28,364 bases of DNA from an uncultured Bacillota bacterium (GCA_905208455.1 CAJLPK010000014.1:1-28364); one strand, 5' to 3'; numbered from the stretch's first letter, positions 13,784 through 22,941 are shown. The notes: generated by a model from the letters alone, not told the origin. Numbers and translations are program-made.

Positions 13784-13846
13784 GTGTATGTAAAACAGGC
13801 CCAGAGTCAAAACTATGCAATATGAAAGGAGTGATCTTTTCCAGAT

Positions 13847-16504
13847 ATGGAAAATCACAAGCAACAGCCTTGGCATTCCGTGCCGCTGGAGGAAATCTAC
13901 CGCGAATATCAGACCTCTGAAGAAGGGCTCAGCGATGCCGAGGCCGCCAAAAGACTCGCAAGCTATGGAAAAAATGAACTGAGGCAATCCCCGCCCAAAA
14001 GCATCGGGAAAATGTTTCTTGAGCAGCTTACAGATGTGATGGTGCTTATACTCCTGGGGGCCGCCGCGTTGTCCGGGCTGCTCAACGAATGGATCGAAGC
14101 CATCGTTATTTTGACAATCGTCATCGTCAACGCAGTCATCGGCGTGGTGCAAGAGAAAAAGGCTACGGATGCGCTGGCAGCGCTGTGCAGCCTGAGCTCT
14201 CCGCAGGCGCGTGTCCTGCGCAACGGGGAGGAAAGCGTCGTACCTGCCAGCGAGCTGGTACCCGGCGACATTGTATATCTGGAGGACGGCAGCATTGTGC
14301 CCGCTGATATGCGGCTGATCGATTCTACCAACCTAAAGATCCAGGAGGCATCCTTGACCGGGGAATCCGTGCCCGTGGAAAAAGAGGCGGATTTGTCGGC
14401 GCCTTCAGAGGCCCCGCTGGGAGACCGCCTGAACATGGCCTATACCTCCTCCATCGTCATGTATGGCAATGGCACAGGCGTGGTCGTTGGAACCGGCATG
14501 CATACGGAGGTGGGCCAAATTGCCGGCGCCTTGGATACGCAGGATGAGACCAATACCCCGCTGAAGCGAAAGCTCAACTCCGTTGGCAAAACGCTCAGCG
14601 TCGTTGGCCTGATTGTCTGTGTGCTGATCTTTGTCATTGGCATGCTGTATGGGCGCCCCTTGGTGCCGCTGCTGATGACCGCTGTCTCGCTGGCCATCTC
14701 TATCATTCCGGAAGGGCTGCCTGCGACGGCTACCATCGTCATGGCGCTGGGCGTGCAGCGTATGGCAAAGCGTCAGGCCCTGGTGCGCAAGCTGCCTGCC
14801 GTGGAGACATTGGGCAGCGCGTCTGTGATTTGCTGTGATAAGACCGGTACGCTGACACAAAATCGAATGACGGTAACCGAATTGGCCGTAGCAGAGGACT
14901 TTGCCGCCTGCAAGGCCTTGGATACCGCCCAAGCCGCCAAGGCGAGCAATCCCACGTACCGTACTTTGGTACACGCAGCAGCTTTATGCAACAATGCGTC
15001 GCTGGACCCAGACCATCCCGGAGAAATTTTAGGCGATCCGACAGAGGGGGCGCTGATTTATTTGGCCGATGCATTCGGCATTGACCAGTTGGCTCATGAA
15101 GACGCATACCCCCGCGTCTTTGAGCAGCCCTTTGACTCCGAGCGGAAGCGCATGAGCACGGTGCATGATGAGGGCGGCACGATGTATGCTTATACCAAGG
15201 GCGCCGTGGATGAGATGCTGCCGCTCTGCACACAGCTCATGACGGCCGATGGGCCGCGGCCTATGACAGAATCGGACCGCGAAAGCATTTTGCAGCTTTG
15301 CTATGATATGTCCGCACAGGCCCTGCGGGTATTGGGCTTTGCCATGAAAAAGATGCAGGCTGTCCCAGAGGATGACGATGAGAACATCGAATATGAGCTT
15401 ACCTTTCTGGGGGCCTGCGGCATGATAGACCCGCCGCGCAAAGAGGTAATTGACGCCGTTGAAACCTGTCACAGGGCCGGCATTCGTACCATCATGATTA
15501 CCGGGGACCATAAGGTAACGGCCATGGCCATTGCCAGGCAGCTTGGCATTTTCCGCGAAGGTAATACCGTCATCGACGGCAATGAGCTGCATGCCTTATC
15601 CGACAGCGCCCTGGATGAAAGGGTAAAGACAACCACGGTATTTGCCAGGGTATCGCCGACGGATAAGCTGCGCATCATCCAATCGTTAAAACGGATTGGC
15701 GAAATCGCTGCCATGACAGGGGACGGTGTCAACGATTCTCCTGCCCTGAAGGCCGCGGACATCGGCGTTGCGATGGGAAAAAGCGGCACCGACGTAGCCA
15801 AGGACGCTTCCGATGTCGTTCTGCTGGATGATAACTTTACCACCATAGAATATGCCATTCGGGAAGGCCGCCGCGTTTACCGCAACATCCAAAAGGTGAT
15901 CCAGTTTTTATTGGCCGGCAACATCGCTGAGATCCTGACCCTGTTCATCGCTACGGTGTTGAATTGGGAGCCGCCGATTTTGGCCGTGCACATTCTTTTA
16001 ATCAACCTGGCCACCGATTCCCTGCCTGCCATCGCGCTGGGCGTAGACCCTGCGGACGCCAATATCATGCGGGAACAGCCTGTAAAATCCGGCACGCTGT
16101 TTGAGCGTGGGCTGATCCGCCGTGTAATCCTTCACGGGCTTTTCATTGCCGGCAGCACCATAGCCGCTTACCTGATCGGCTTAGGGCAGGCCGGCTACAC
16201 GGTGGGGGTAACGATGGCGTTTTGTGTGCTGGCGATCTCCCAGCTGTTTCATTCGCTGAACCAGCGCTCCAACGTAGAGTCGGTATTTCATGCCTCAGCG
16301 CATAACCGTTCGCTCTTTTGGGCGATGTTTGCTTCGGCGGTCATTCTCATCGTTATTTTGTTCTTCCCTCCGCTCCGCAGCTTTTTCAAGCTGACGACGC
16401 TTTCCCTGGCCCAGTGGGGCATCACATTGGCGTTTTCCCTTGTTCCTCTGCTGCTTGTAGAGCTGAGCAAATGGATGGTGCGCCGCAAACGCCGTATGGC
16501 ATGA
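13847..16504 (+). CDS. P-type cation-translocating ATPase, Ca2+ (P2A) type
   Basis: An 885-residue P2-type ATPase with domains in the usual order: N-terminal cation-ATPase domain (about 8-75), A domain with TGES (171-174), M4 with PEGLP (288-292), phosphorylation loop DKTGT with D331, nucleotide-binding domain with KGA (451-453), hinge TGDGVND (624-630) and the C-terminal six helices. The Ca2+ ligands known from SERCA are kept at M4 (E289), M5 (N692, E695) and M6 (N720, T723, D724); the M8 glutamate position appears as Gln in ISQLFHSLN. This supports Ca2+ efflux, though Na+ or Mn2+ cannot be excluded. An AAAGGAG/TGATC ribosome binding site matches the 16S tail but lies about 15 bases upstream of the ATG, unusually far. 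Confidence 0.92.
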   Translation: MENHKQQPWHSVPLEEIYREYQTSEEGLSDAEAAKRLASYGKNELRQSPPKSIGKMFLEQLTDVMVLILLGAAALSGLLNEWIEAIVILTIVIVNAVIGVVQEKKATDALAALCSLSSPQARVLRNGEESVVPASELVPGDIVYLEDGSIVPADMRLIDSTNLKIQEASLTGESVPVEKEADLSAPSEAPLGDRLNMAYTSSIVMYGNGTGVVVGTGMHTEVGQIAGALDTQDETNTPLKRKLNSVGKTLSVVGLIVCVLIFVIGMLYGRPLVPLLMTAVSLAISIIPEGLPATATIVMALGVQRMAKRQALVRKLPAVETLGSASVICCDKTGTLTQNRMTVTELAVAEDFAACKALDTAQAAKASNPTYRTLVHAAALCNNASLDPDHPGEILGDPTEGALIYLADAFGIDQLAHEDAYPRVFEQPFDSERKRMSTVHDEGGTMYAYTKGAVDEMLPLCTQLMTADGPRPMTESDRESILQLCYDMSAQALRVLGFAMKKMQAVPEDDDENIEYELTFLGACGMIDPPRKEVIDAVETCHRAGIRTIMITGDHKVTAMAIARQLGIFREGNTVIDGNELHALSDSALDERVKTTTVFARVSPTDKLRIIQSLKRIGEIAAMTGDGVNDSPALKAADIGVAMGKSGTDVAKDASDVVLLDDNFTTIEYAIREGRRVYRNIQKVIQFLLAGNIAEILTLFIATVLNWEPPILAVHILLINLATDSLPAIALGVDPADANIMREQPVKSGTLFERGLIRRVILHGLFIAGSTIAAYLIGLGQAGYTVGVTMAFCVLAISQLFHSLNQRSNVESVFHASAHNRSLFWAMFASAVILIVILFFPPLRSFFKLTTLSLAQWGITLAFSLVPLLLVELSKWMVRRKRRMA

Positions 16505-16506
16505 AA

Positions 16507-16545
16507 AAAATCCCGCAGACCCAATAATGGGTACTGCGGGATTTT
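16507..16545. terminator. Bidirectional terminator between the ATPase and PHP phosphatase genes
   Basis: AAAATCCCGCAG pairs with CTGCGGGATTTT, extended by an inner ACCCA/TGGGT stem with one bulged A. It serves convergent genes on both strands. Confidence 0.92.
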
Positions 16546-16560
16546 ATAAGGGTGACAAAC

Positions 16561-17373
16561 TTAGAATTTATGGAATACCGGCTTCATCTTATCAAAAGAA
16601 CAAACATAGTCGAACCCGGCGCGCTTTAGCATCTGCATCGCAGGCTGAAAATTGGCTGCAATGCGCACAGCATTGTGTGAATCCGAACCCGTGGTAATGA
16701 TCTCTCCCCCCAGCTCCTTATACCGGCGGACAATATCATAATCCGGCAGAAAGAAGCCTAAGGTATCATAGACCGAGGTATTGATCTCAATGCCGTGGCC
16801 GGACTGAATGATGAGCTTGAACAGATCATCGATCTCATCCGGCGCGTCCTGATAGGTCATCATCCGATCCTTCTGCGGCGTATAGCGGGAATAATAGGTC
16901 AGGTGCCCGATACAGCTGTATCGATCCATATGCGTGATGCCATACTTGAGAAGGGCGATATAGGTTTTCAGCACGTCCTGCTTAGTGACCCCCTCCCAGG
17001 AGGCGGCCCGGTGGTAATCGTTGCCGGGATTGCAGTGCACAGAAGCGATCATGTAATCAAACTCCCAGCCGGCCAAGCGCCGGTTGGTTTCTGCCATGAT
17101 GCGCTCATCCGGCTGCATCCCCACCTCTATGCCCCATTTTACCGAGAGCTTCTCTGCAAACTGCTCGCGTACAAACTGTATATCGTCATGATAGGTAGGG
17201 ATGTCCACCTCAAAATCCATCGTAGGCGCATTGGGGAAATCCACGTCAAAATGGTCTGTAAAGCAGATTTCTGTAACCCCGCGTTCAATCGCCGCCATGG
17301 CCTGCACGATGTCCGGCACCTTTCCATCCCCAGAGTGGGTGGAATGCAAGTGATAATCATACATATCGTACAT
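16561..17373 (-). CDS. PHP-domain phosphatase, histidinol-phosphatase (HisJ/HisK) family
   Basis: A 270-residue PHP-fold metal-dependent phosphoesterase. The first metal motif DYHLHSTHSGDG (H8, H10) starts the protein, followed by TDHFD, GIEVG, IASVHC, CIGHLTYYSRY, EINTS and TTGSDSHNA, all expected metal or active-site segments of HisJ/HisK-type histidinol-phosphatases. This enzyme removes phosphate from L-histidinol phosphate in histidine synthesis, but no other his genes are nearby, so another phosphomonoester is possible. The start at 17373 has GGGGAGG seven bases upstream; the ATG at 17364 is a less likely alternative. Single-gene unit. Confidence 0.88.
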   Translation of the reverse strand: MYDMYDYHLHSTHSGDGKVPDIVQAMAAIERGVTEICFTDHFDVDFPNAPTMDFEVDIPTYHDDIQFVREQFAEKLSVKWGIEVGMQPDERIMAETNRRLAGWEFDYMIASVHCNPGNDYHRAASWEGVTKQDVLKTYIALLKYGITHMDRYSCIGHLTYYSRYTPQKDRMMTYQDAPDEIDDLFKLIIQSGHGIEINTSVYDTLGFFLPDYDIVRRYKELGGEIITTGSDSHNAVRIAANFQPAMQMLKRAGFDYVCSFDKMKPVFHKF

Positions 17374-17416
17374 AAACACGCCTCCCCATCGCCAAAGCCA
17401 CAAGCGCTACCGTTTT

Positions 17417-17445
17417 ATTATAGCACCCGGTAGTTGACATGGCAA
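17417..17445 (-). promoter_or_regulatory. Promoter of the PHP phosphatase gene
   Basis: On the minus strand TTGCCA (17440-17445) and a perfect TATAAT (17417-17422) with a 17-base spacer. Confidence 0.82.
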
Positions 17446-17496
17446 TAAAAATCCACAATTTATCCATATATTTCTCACATTTTCCACAGGCCATTC

Positions 17497-17527
17497 AAAA
17501 AAGCAGCCCCCGTTTTACAAACGGGGG
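17497..17527 (-). terminator. Terminator of leuS
   Basis: CCCCCGTTT pairs with AAACGGGGG around a three-base loop, followed on the minus strand by CTGC and six T residues, seven bases after the leuS stop. Confidence 0.85.
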
Positions 17528-17533
17528 CCCTTT

Positions 17534-20008
17534 TCAGCCTTTCGCTACGATATTTACCAAACGCCCGGGAATTACGATGACCTTCCGAACTGTCTGCCCT
17601 CCGACAGCCGCCTGTACCTTGGCATCGGCCAGCGCAGCCTTTTCCAACTCTTCCTTGGAAGCAGCTTTGGAAGTCTCGATCCGTGCACGCACCTTGCCAT
17701 TGACCTGTACAGCGATCTCCATCACGTCCTTTTCCAGATCCGCTTTGTTGAAAGACGGCCAAGGCTCTTGGATGACAAATTCCTTCTCGCCGCCGAGCGC
17801 AGCATGCAACTCCTCAGCAAAATGCGGGGCAAACGGCGCCATGAGCAGCGAAAGCGTCTCCGCGGCATACACAAGCAACGGCACATTTTTCTCCGCCCCG
17901 GCATCCAGATAACGGTACATGGTATTGACAAGCTCCATCAGTCTGGCAATGGCGGTATTGAAGGACATCCGTTCCAGATCCTCTGTGACCTTTTGGATGG
18001 TATTGGCCAGCACAAACCGCAACTCCTGCTCGGCTGCGCTGCCGTCCCGGCGCGCCGGCTCCTGCCCAAACACATGGCCGGGCAGGTCGGCCGCCTTTTT
18101 CTGCTCTGCAATGCGCTGTACCAAGCGGTCCACACGATCCAGGAAGCGGGCCATGGCTTTGATGCCCTCATCATTCCAAGCGCCGCCTTCTATATAGTTG
18201 AAGCCAAATTCCAAATACATACGGAATACGTCGGAGCCGTATACCTCAATATAGTCATCCGGCGCGACAACATTGCCGCGGGATTTGCTCATCTTTTCTC
18301 CATCCGATCCCAGGATGAGCCCCTGGTTGACCAAGCGCATAAACGGCTCGTCAAAATCCAGCAAGCCCATATCGCGCAAGGCTTTGGTGAAAAAGCGCGC
18401 ATACAGCAGATGCATACAGGCGTGCTCCGCGCCGCCGATGTATACGTCTACCGGCAGCATCTCGTCCACAATTTTCTTATCGAACGCCTGCGCCGCATTG
18501 CTGCAGTCCGGGTATCGGAGATAGTACCAGGACGAGCAGACAAAGGTATCCATGGTATCCGCATCCCGCTTGGCGGGCGCGCCGCATACCGGGCAGGTCG
18601 TATTCATAAAGCCCTCGTGCTTTAGCAGCGGCGAAGTGCCGTCCGGCGTAAAGTCCACATCATACGGCAGCAATACCGGCAGATCCTCCTCCGGCACCGG
18701 CACAGCGCCGCAGTGCGGGCAGTGAATCATCGGGATGGGCGCGCCCCAGTACCGCTGACGGGAGATCAGCCAGTCGCGCATGCGGTAATTGACCTTTAAG
18801 GCCCCGTGCTCTGTTTTTTCCAACGCTTCCACGATGGCCTTCTTTGCTACTTCGTTTTCCATGCCGTCAAACGAGCCGGAATTGACCAGCACGCCCGCCC
18901 CCGTATACGGCAGCGGCTCTTCGCCCGCTTTTGGCTTGATGACCTCTATGACGGGCAGGTCGTATTTGGCTGCAAAGGCATAGTCCCGCTCATCATGCGC
19001 GGGTACGGCCATCACACAGCCGGTGCCATAGGAATACAATACATAGTCGGCAATCCAAATCGGCACCTTACGGCCGTTGATGGGGTTGACGGCATAGGCG
19101 CCGGTAAATACCCCTGTTTTTTCCCGTACGGAGGACAAACGGTCGATATCCGACGCTTTGTTGGCCTCTTCACGGTACGCTTCCACCGCCGCCTTGCATT
19201 CCGGTGTCGTGATCTCATCCACCATGGGATGCTCCGGCGCAATGACGCAATACGTATTGCCGAACAGCGTATCCGGGCGGGTTGTGAATACCGTAAAGGA
19301 GCCGCCGCCTACAATATCAAATGTGATCTCCGCCCCTTCAGAGCGGCCGATCCAGTTCGTCTGCATGGCCTTGATGCGCTCCGGCCAGTCAAGATCCTTC
19401 AAGCCCTCTAACAGCTCATCGGCATAGTCCGTAATCTTGAAGAACCATTGCGTCAGGTTGCGGCGCGTCACCTGGGTGCCGCACCGCTCGCACAGGCCGT
19501 CATTCACCTGTTCGTTGGCCAGCACGGTATTGCAGGAGGGGCACCAGTTGACCGGCGCTTCCTTGCGGTAGGCCAGCCCTTTTTTGTATAGCTGCAAAAA
19601 CAGCCACTGCGTCCATTTGTAATATTCCGGCACACAGGTTTTTACCGTATGCGTCCAGTCAAACGACGCGCCGATGGCGCGCAGCTGGTCTTCCATGATC
19701 TCCATATTGGAAAAGGTGGAGTCTTTTGGGTGTACCCCTGTTTTGATGGCATAGTTTTCCGCCGGCAGGCCGAAAGCGTCAAAGCCCATAGGGTGAAACA
19801 CCTTATAGCCCTGCTGGCGCTTGAACCTGGCATAGGTATCTGCCGGGCCGTAATTGTACCAGTGCCCTACATGGAGCTTGGCTGCGGATGGGTAGGAAAA
19901 CATTTCCAATACATACCACTTCTTGCCCGGGGCGGAAGGGTCGTATTCAAACAGCTTTGCTTCCTCCCATTTCTTTTGCCATTTTTTCTCGTTCGCACGA
20001 TAATCCAT
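17534..20008 (-). CDS. leuS: Leucine--tRNA ligase
   Basis: An 824-residue class I synthetase that charges tRNA-Leu. The HIGH-type motif is HVGH (46-49), in KLHVGHWYNYGPADTYARFKR; the KMSKS motif occurs near residue 570 (SDGEKMSKSRGNVV). The editing (CP1) domain has TTRPDTLFGNTY and the GTGCVMAVPAHDERD segment, so post-transfer editing should be intact. Zinc-type cysteine pairs occur in NWCPSCNTVL...CERCG and in CPHCG/CPVCG. The length is normal for bacteria. ATG 20008 is preferred over GTG 20020, which overlaps the AAGGAG site. The leader is only about 55 bases, too short for a T-box. Confidence 0.97.
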   Translation of the reverse strand: MDYRANEKKWQKKWEEAKLFEYDPSAPGKKWYVLEMFSYPSAAKLHVGHWYNYGPADTYARFKRQQGYKVFHPMGFDAFGLPAENYAIKTGVHPKDSTFSNMEIMEDQLRAIGASFDWTHTVKTCVPEYYKWTQWLFLQLYKKGLAYRKEAPVNWCPSCNTVLANEQVNDGLCERCGTQVTRRNLTQWFFKITDYADELLEGLKDLDWPERIKAMQTNWIGRSEGAEITFDIVGGGSFTVFTTRPDTLFGNTYCVIAPEHPMVDEITTPECKAAVEAYREEANKASDIDRLSSVREKTGVFTGAYAVNPINGRKVPIWIADYVLYSYGTGCVMAVPAHDERDYAFAAKYDLPVIEVIKPKAGEEPLPYTGAGVLVNSGSFDGMENEVAKKAIVEALEKTEHGALKVNYRMRDWLISRQRYWGAPIPMIHCPHCGAVPVPEEDLPVLLPYDVDFTPDGTSPLLKHEGFMNTTCPVCGAPAKRDADTMDTFVCSSWYYLRYPDCSNAAQAFDKKIVDEMLPVDVYIGGAEHACMHLLYARFFTKALRDMGLLDFDEPFMRLVNQGLILGSDGEKMSKSRGNVVAPDDYIEVYGSDVFRMYLEFGFNYIEGGAWNDEGIKAMARFLDRVDRLVQRIAEQKKAADLPGHVFGQEPARRDGSAAEQELRFVLANTIQKVTEDLERMSFNTAIARLMELVNTMYRYLDAGAEKNVPLLVYAAETLSLLMAPFAPHFAEELHAALGGEKEFVIQEPWPSFNKADLEKDVMEIAVQVNGKVRARIETSKAASKEELEKAALADAKVQAAVGGQTVRKVIVIPGRLVNIVAKG

Positions 20009-20068
20009 GCTCAGATACACTCCTTATCTCGGCAGCGTATGCCTGCCTGCTAAAGTTTCTTGTTTTTC

Positions 20069-20074
20069 ATTATA
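20069..20074 (-). promoter_or_regulatory. Extended -10 promoter of leuS
   Basis: On the minus strand TGC followed by TATAAT (20069-20074). The -35 position is poor, as is common with extended -10 promoters. Confidence 0.55.
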
Positions 20075-20107
20075 GCATAGTTTTTTCTATCTATCATCGT
20101 TTTTTCC

Positions 20108-20137
20108 TTGTGTGCGAATTGCGTTGCATGGTATATT
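20108..20137 (+). promoter_or_regulatory. Possible promoter of the DUF1015 gene
   Basis: TTGTGT (20108-20113) and TATATT (20132-20137) are 18 bases apart on the plus strand, divergent from leuS. The -35 is weak. Confidence 0.42.
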
Positions 20138-20172
20138 GATATGTATAGAAAAAATCAAGGGAGCTGAGCGTT

Positions 20173-21450
20173 ATGCCGCATAGCTTGAAAACGCTGGGGC
20201 TGAAGATCCCCCAAATATATCTGCCGAAAAATACGGAAGCGCTGGATACCTGGTGTGTGATCGCCTGCGACCAGTACACCAGCGATCCTGCGTACTGGGA
20301 AAATGTGGAGCGTACTGTGGGCGATCAGCCCTCTACGCTGAAGATGGTGCTGCCGGAAGTCTATCTGGGCACCGAAAGGCAGCAGGCGCGCGTGGAGGAA
20401 ACTTACCGCACTATGCAGCGCTATTTGGAAAATGGCACTCTCCGTGCGCTTCCCTGCGGCTGTATTTTAACGCGGCGTACGCTGCCGGATGGCAAGCGGG
20501 TGCGCACTGGCCTTGTCATTTCGATGGATCTGGAGCGCTATTCCTATGAATCCGATGCTAAAACGCTGGTACGGGTGACAGAGGGCACCATTCCCGCCCG
20601 TATCCCGCCGCGCCTGGCCATCCGTGAAAAGGCCAGCCTAGAGCTGCCCCATATCATGGTGCTGTTCGATGACCCCGGCCGCACTGTGCTGGAGCCGCTG
20701 ACGGAAGCTTTATCCTCGTTTGAAACAGTGTACGGTGCTGATCTTGGCTTTGGTATGGGCCATATCGCAGGCTATTTTGTACCGGAAAGCAAAATGGGCG
20801 GGGTGCAGCAGGCCCTCAGTGCCCTGTATGATGCGCTGCAAAAGGGCGAAGGCGATCCCATGCTGTATGCCATGGGCGATGGCAACCATTCCTTTGCTAC
20901 GGCCAAAGCGCACTGGGAAAACGTCAAAAAGAGCCTGACGCCGGAGCAGCAGGAAGCCCATCCCGCACGATACGCGCTCTGTGAATTGGTGAACATTCAC
21001 GATGACTCCCTTCTCTTTGAGCCCATCCACCGCGCTTTGTTCCAGGTGCCAGGCACGGCGGTACAGGAGTTGGCCGATGCGATGGAGGCAGACATTGCCG
21101 CACAGCCTGTGGCGGGCAAACGCTGTATGCCGTTTGTCTGCGGGCCGCAAAAAGGCGTATTTGTCTTCCGCAAATCGACCGACCGCTTAGACGCGGCGCT
21201 GGCAGACGAGGGCATTTCCGCACTGATGCAGGCGCATCCCGAGGTCACAGTAGATTATATTCACGGCGAAAAGGAAACCATCGCCTTAGGCGCTCAGCCG
21301 AACCAGCTGGGGCTTTTGCTCAACGTCGTACAAAAGGATGAATTGTTTCCCCTGGTCTCTCGGTATGGAGCGCTGCCCCGTAAATCGTTTTCCATGGGCG
21401 AAGCAGACGAAAAGCGCTGCTATCTGGAGGCCAAGCGCATCGTCTTATAA
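20173..21450 (+). CDS. DUF1015-family protein
   Basis: A 425-residue cytoplasmic protein of the DUF1015 family. The family's Gly/Asp/Asn-His signature appears as MGDGNHSFATAKAHWE near residues 233-248 (the usual form is DGHHRY/DGNHS). The N-terminal region LPKNTEALDTWCVIACDQYTSDPAYW, with VLPEVYL, is also typical. The biochemical function of the family is not established; members often lie near serine or central-metabolism genes. GGAG lies nine bases upstream of the ATG. No terminator separates it from the aspartate kinase gene, which has its own promoter. Confidence 0.85.
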   Translation: MPHSLKTLGLKIPQIYLPKNTEALDTWCVIACDQYTSDPAYWENVERTVGDQPSTLKMVLPEVYLGTERQQARVEETYRTMQRYLENGTLRALPCGCILTRRTLPDGKRVRTGLVISMDLERYSYESDAKTLVRVTEGTIPARIPPRLAIREKASLELPHIMVLFDDPGRTVLEPLTEALSSFETVYGADLGFGMGHIAGYFVPESKMGGVQQALSALYDALQKGEGDPMLYAMGDGNHSFATAKAHWENVKKSLTPEQQEAHPARYALCELVNIHDDSLLFEPIHRALFQVPGTAVQELADAMEADIAAQPVAGKRCMPFVCGPQKGVFVFRKSTDRLDAALADEGISALMQAHPEVTVDYIHGEKETIALGAQPNQLGLLLNVVQKDELFPLVSRYGALPRKSFSMGEADEKRCYLEAKRIVL

Positions 21451-21459
21451 TATTTTAAG

Positions 21460-21488
21460 TTGACAGGGGCGGCGCCCCGTCCTATTAT
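21460..21488 (+). promoter_or_regulatory. Promoter of the aspartate kinase gene
   Basis: Consensus TTGACA (21460-21465) and TATTAT (21483-21488), 17 bases apart. The spacer contains the inverted repeat GGGGC-GGC-GCCCC (21466-21478). Confidence 0.85.
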
Positions 21489-21530
21489 CATACAAATACA
21501 AATCGACACGTTCAGGAGGCAGAATGACCC

Positions 21531-22865
21531 ATGGGTTGTATTGTTGCAAAATTCGGCGGTAGCTCGCTCGCAACAGCAGGACAAATGCAAAAGGTGGCGG
21601 CCATTGTCCGCCAAAACCCCGAAAGGCGGTACATTGTTCCTTCCGCTCCGGGCAAAGCGCCGGAATTTCCAGATAAGGTGACAGATCTATTATATGCCTG
21701 CCAAAAGGCGGCCATTGTACAGGACACTGTCGCGTTTGAGATCGTTTTCAGCCAGATTGAGGCGCGCTATCAGTCCATTGTAGACGGCTTGGGCACGCAG
21801 TTTGATATTCATACGCCCCTGCAGTCCGTACGGCATGCGATTTGGGAGGGCGCTGATGCCGATTATGCCGCCAGCCGCGGCGAATACTTAAACGGATTGA
21901 TTTTGGCCGATCTTCTGCAGGTTCCTTTTATCGATCCGGCGGGCGGCATTTTATTCGACGCCAACGGCAATTTTGATGAAAATGGTACCCAGCTCCGGTT
22001 TTCCGCGCTTTTGGCCCGCCATGAGCGCGGGGTGATCCCCGGCTTTTACGGCGTGATGCCAGGGGGGCGTATCAAGACGTTCTCCCGCGGGGGCAGCGAC
22101 ATTACCGGCGCCATCGTCGCGCGCGCTGTGGGCGCAGACCTCTATGAAAACTGGACGGACGTTTCCGGGTTTTTGATGACGGACCCCCGTATCGTGCCCA
22201 ATCCCCGCACCATTTCCAAGATCTCTTACCGCGAGCTGCGCGAGCTTTCCTACATGGGCGCCTCCGTGCTGCACGAGGACAGCATTTTCCCTGTGCAAAA
22301 GGGCGGCATCCCCATCAATGTAAAAAATACCAACGAGCCGGAGCATCCCGGTACCATGATTGTGGCGGAGCCGGAGGATGACCATGGATGCATTACCGGC
22401 ATTGCCGGCAAAAAAGGGTTTACCATCATCCACCTGGAAAAGGATAAGATGAACTCCGAGCTGGGCTTTGGACGCCGTGTTCTCTCTGTGTTTGAAGAGC
22501 TGGGCATTTCCTTTGAGCATCTGCCCTCCGGCATCGATACGCTCTCCGTTGTCATTTCCGATAAGCAGCTCAACGGCCACAAGGAGGAAGTGGTAAAACG
22601 CTTGCGTGAGCTTTGCAGCCCGGATCGTATCGAGGTGGTAAGCAATTTGGCCTTGATCGCTACGGTAGGCCATGGCATGGTGCGCCGCGTCGGTATTGCC
22701 GCCATGCTGTTCACGGCGCTGGCAGAGGCCGGGGTCAATGTCCGCATGATCGACCAGGGCAGCAGCGAAATCAACATCATCGCCGGGGTGGAATCAGATG
22801 ATTTTGAGGTAGCCCTGCGCGCCATCTATGCCTGTTTTGAAAACGAAGAAGATTGGATAGAATAA
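21531..22865 (+). CDS. Aspartate kinase
   Basis: A 444-residue aspartokinase, which phosphorylates L-aspartate in the first step toward lysine, threonine, methionine and diaminopimelate. The N-terminal kinase motif is KFGGSSLA (7-14); FSRGGSDITGA and WTDVSGFLMTDPRIV are the aspartate and nucleotide-binding segments. The C-terminal part from about residue 300 contains two ACT domains (KDKMNSELGFGRRVLSVFEELGISFEHLPSGIDTLSVVI and ALIATVGHGMVRRVGIAAMLFTALAEAGVNVRMIDQGSSEINIIAGV), implying feedback control by an amino acid. An in-frame stop right upstream fixes ATG 21531 as the first ATG; AGGAGG lies eleven bases away, and an out-of-frame ATG at 21524 is nearer to it. Confidence 0.95.
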   Translation: MGCIVAKFGGSSLATAGQMQKVAAIVRQNPERRYIVPSAPGKAPEFPDKVTDLLYACQKAAIVQDTVAFEIVFSQIEARYQSIVDGLGTQFDIHTPLQSVRHAIWEGADADYAASRGEYLNGLILADLLQVPFIDPAGGILFDANGNFDENGTQLRFSALLARHERGVIPGFYGVMPGGRIKTFSRGGSDITGAIVARAVGADLYENWTDVSGFLMTDPRIVPNPRTISKISYRELRELSYMGASVLHEDSIFPVQKGGIPINVKNTNEPEHPGTMIVAEPEDDHGCITGIAGKKGFTIIHLEKDKMNSELGFGRRVLSVFEELGISFEHLPSGIDTLSVVISDKQLNGHKEEVVKRLRELCSPDRIEVVSNLALIATVGHGMVRRVGIAAMLFTALAEAGVNVRMIDQGSSEINIIAGVESDDFEVALRAIYACFENEEDWIE

Positions 22866-22878
22866 CTGCTATGCTTTG

Positions 22879-22902
22879 AAAAAGGTCCCCCAGGGTCTTT
22901 TT
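22879..22902 (+). terminator. Terminator of the aspartate kinase gene
   Basis: AAAAAGGTCC pairs with GGGTCTTTTT (two wobbles) around a CCCA loop, ending in a five-T run. Moderate strength, so some read-through into the MBL gene is likely. Confidence 0.65.
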
Positions 22903-22941
22903 CTTATCACTTGACGGAATCTGGAAAGGAGATCCGCTCTT

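Noticed and set aside
13671..13793. 40-codon frame in the ATPase leader, possible leader peptide
   Set aside because: The AAGGGAG site is 13 bases away and the composition is not distinctive; kept only as a side remark to the leader finding.
13633..13846. yybP-ykoY manganese riboswitch or other known metal riboswitch
   Set aside because: Context fits (P-type ATPase), and GGGAG and GACGACG pieces occur, but the conserved cores and their order are not there.
17434..17470. Plus-strand promoter starting with TTGACA at 17434
   Set aside because: No -10 at acceptable spacing and no plus-strand gene downstream; the same stretch is better read as the minus-strand PHP promoter.
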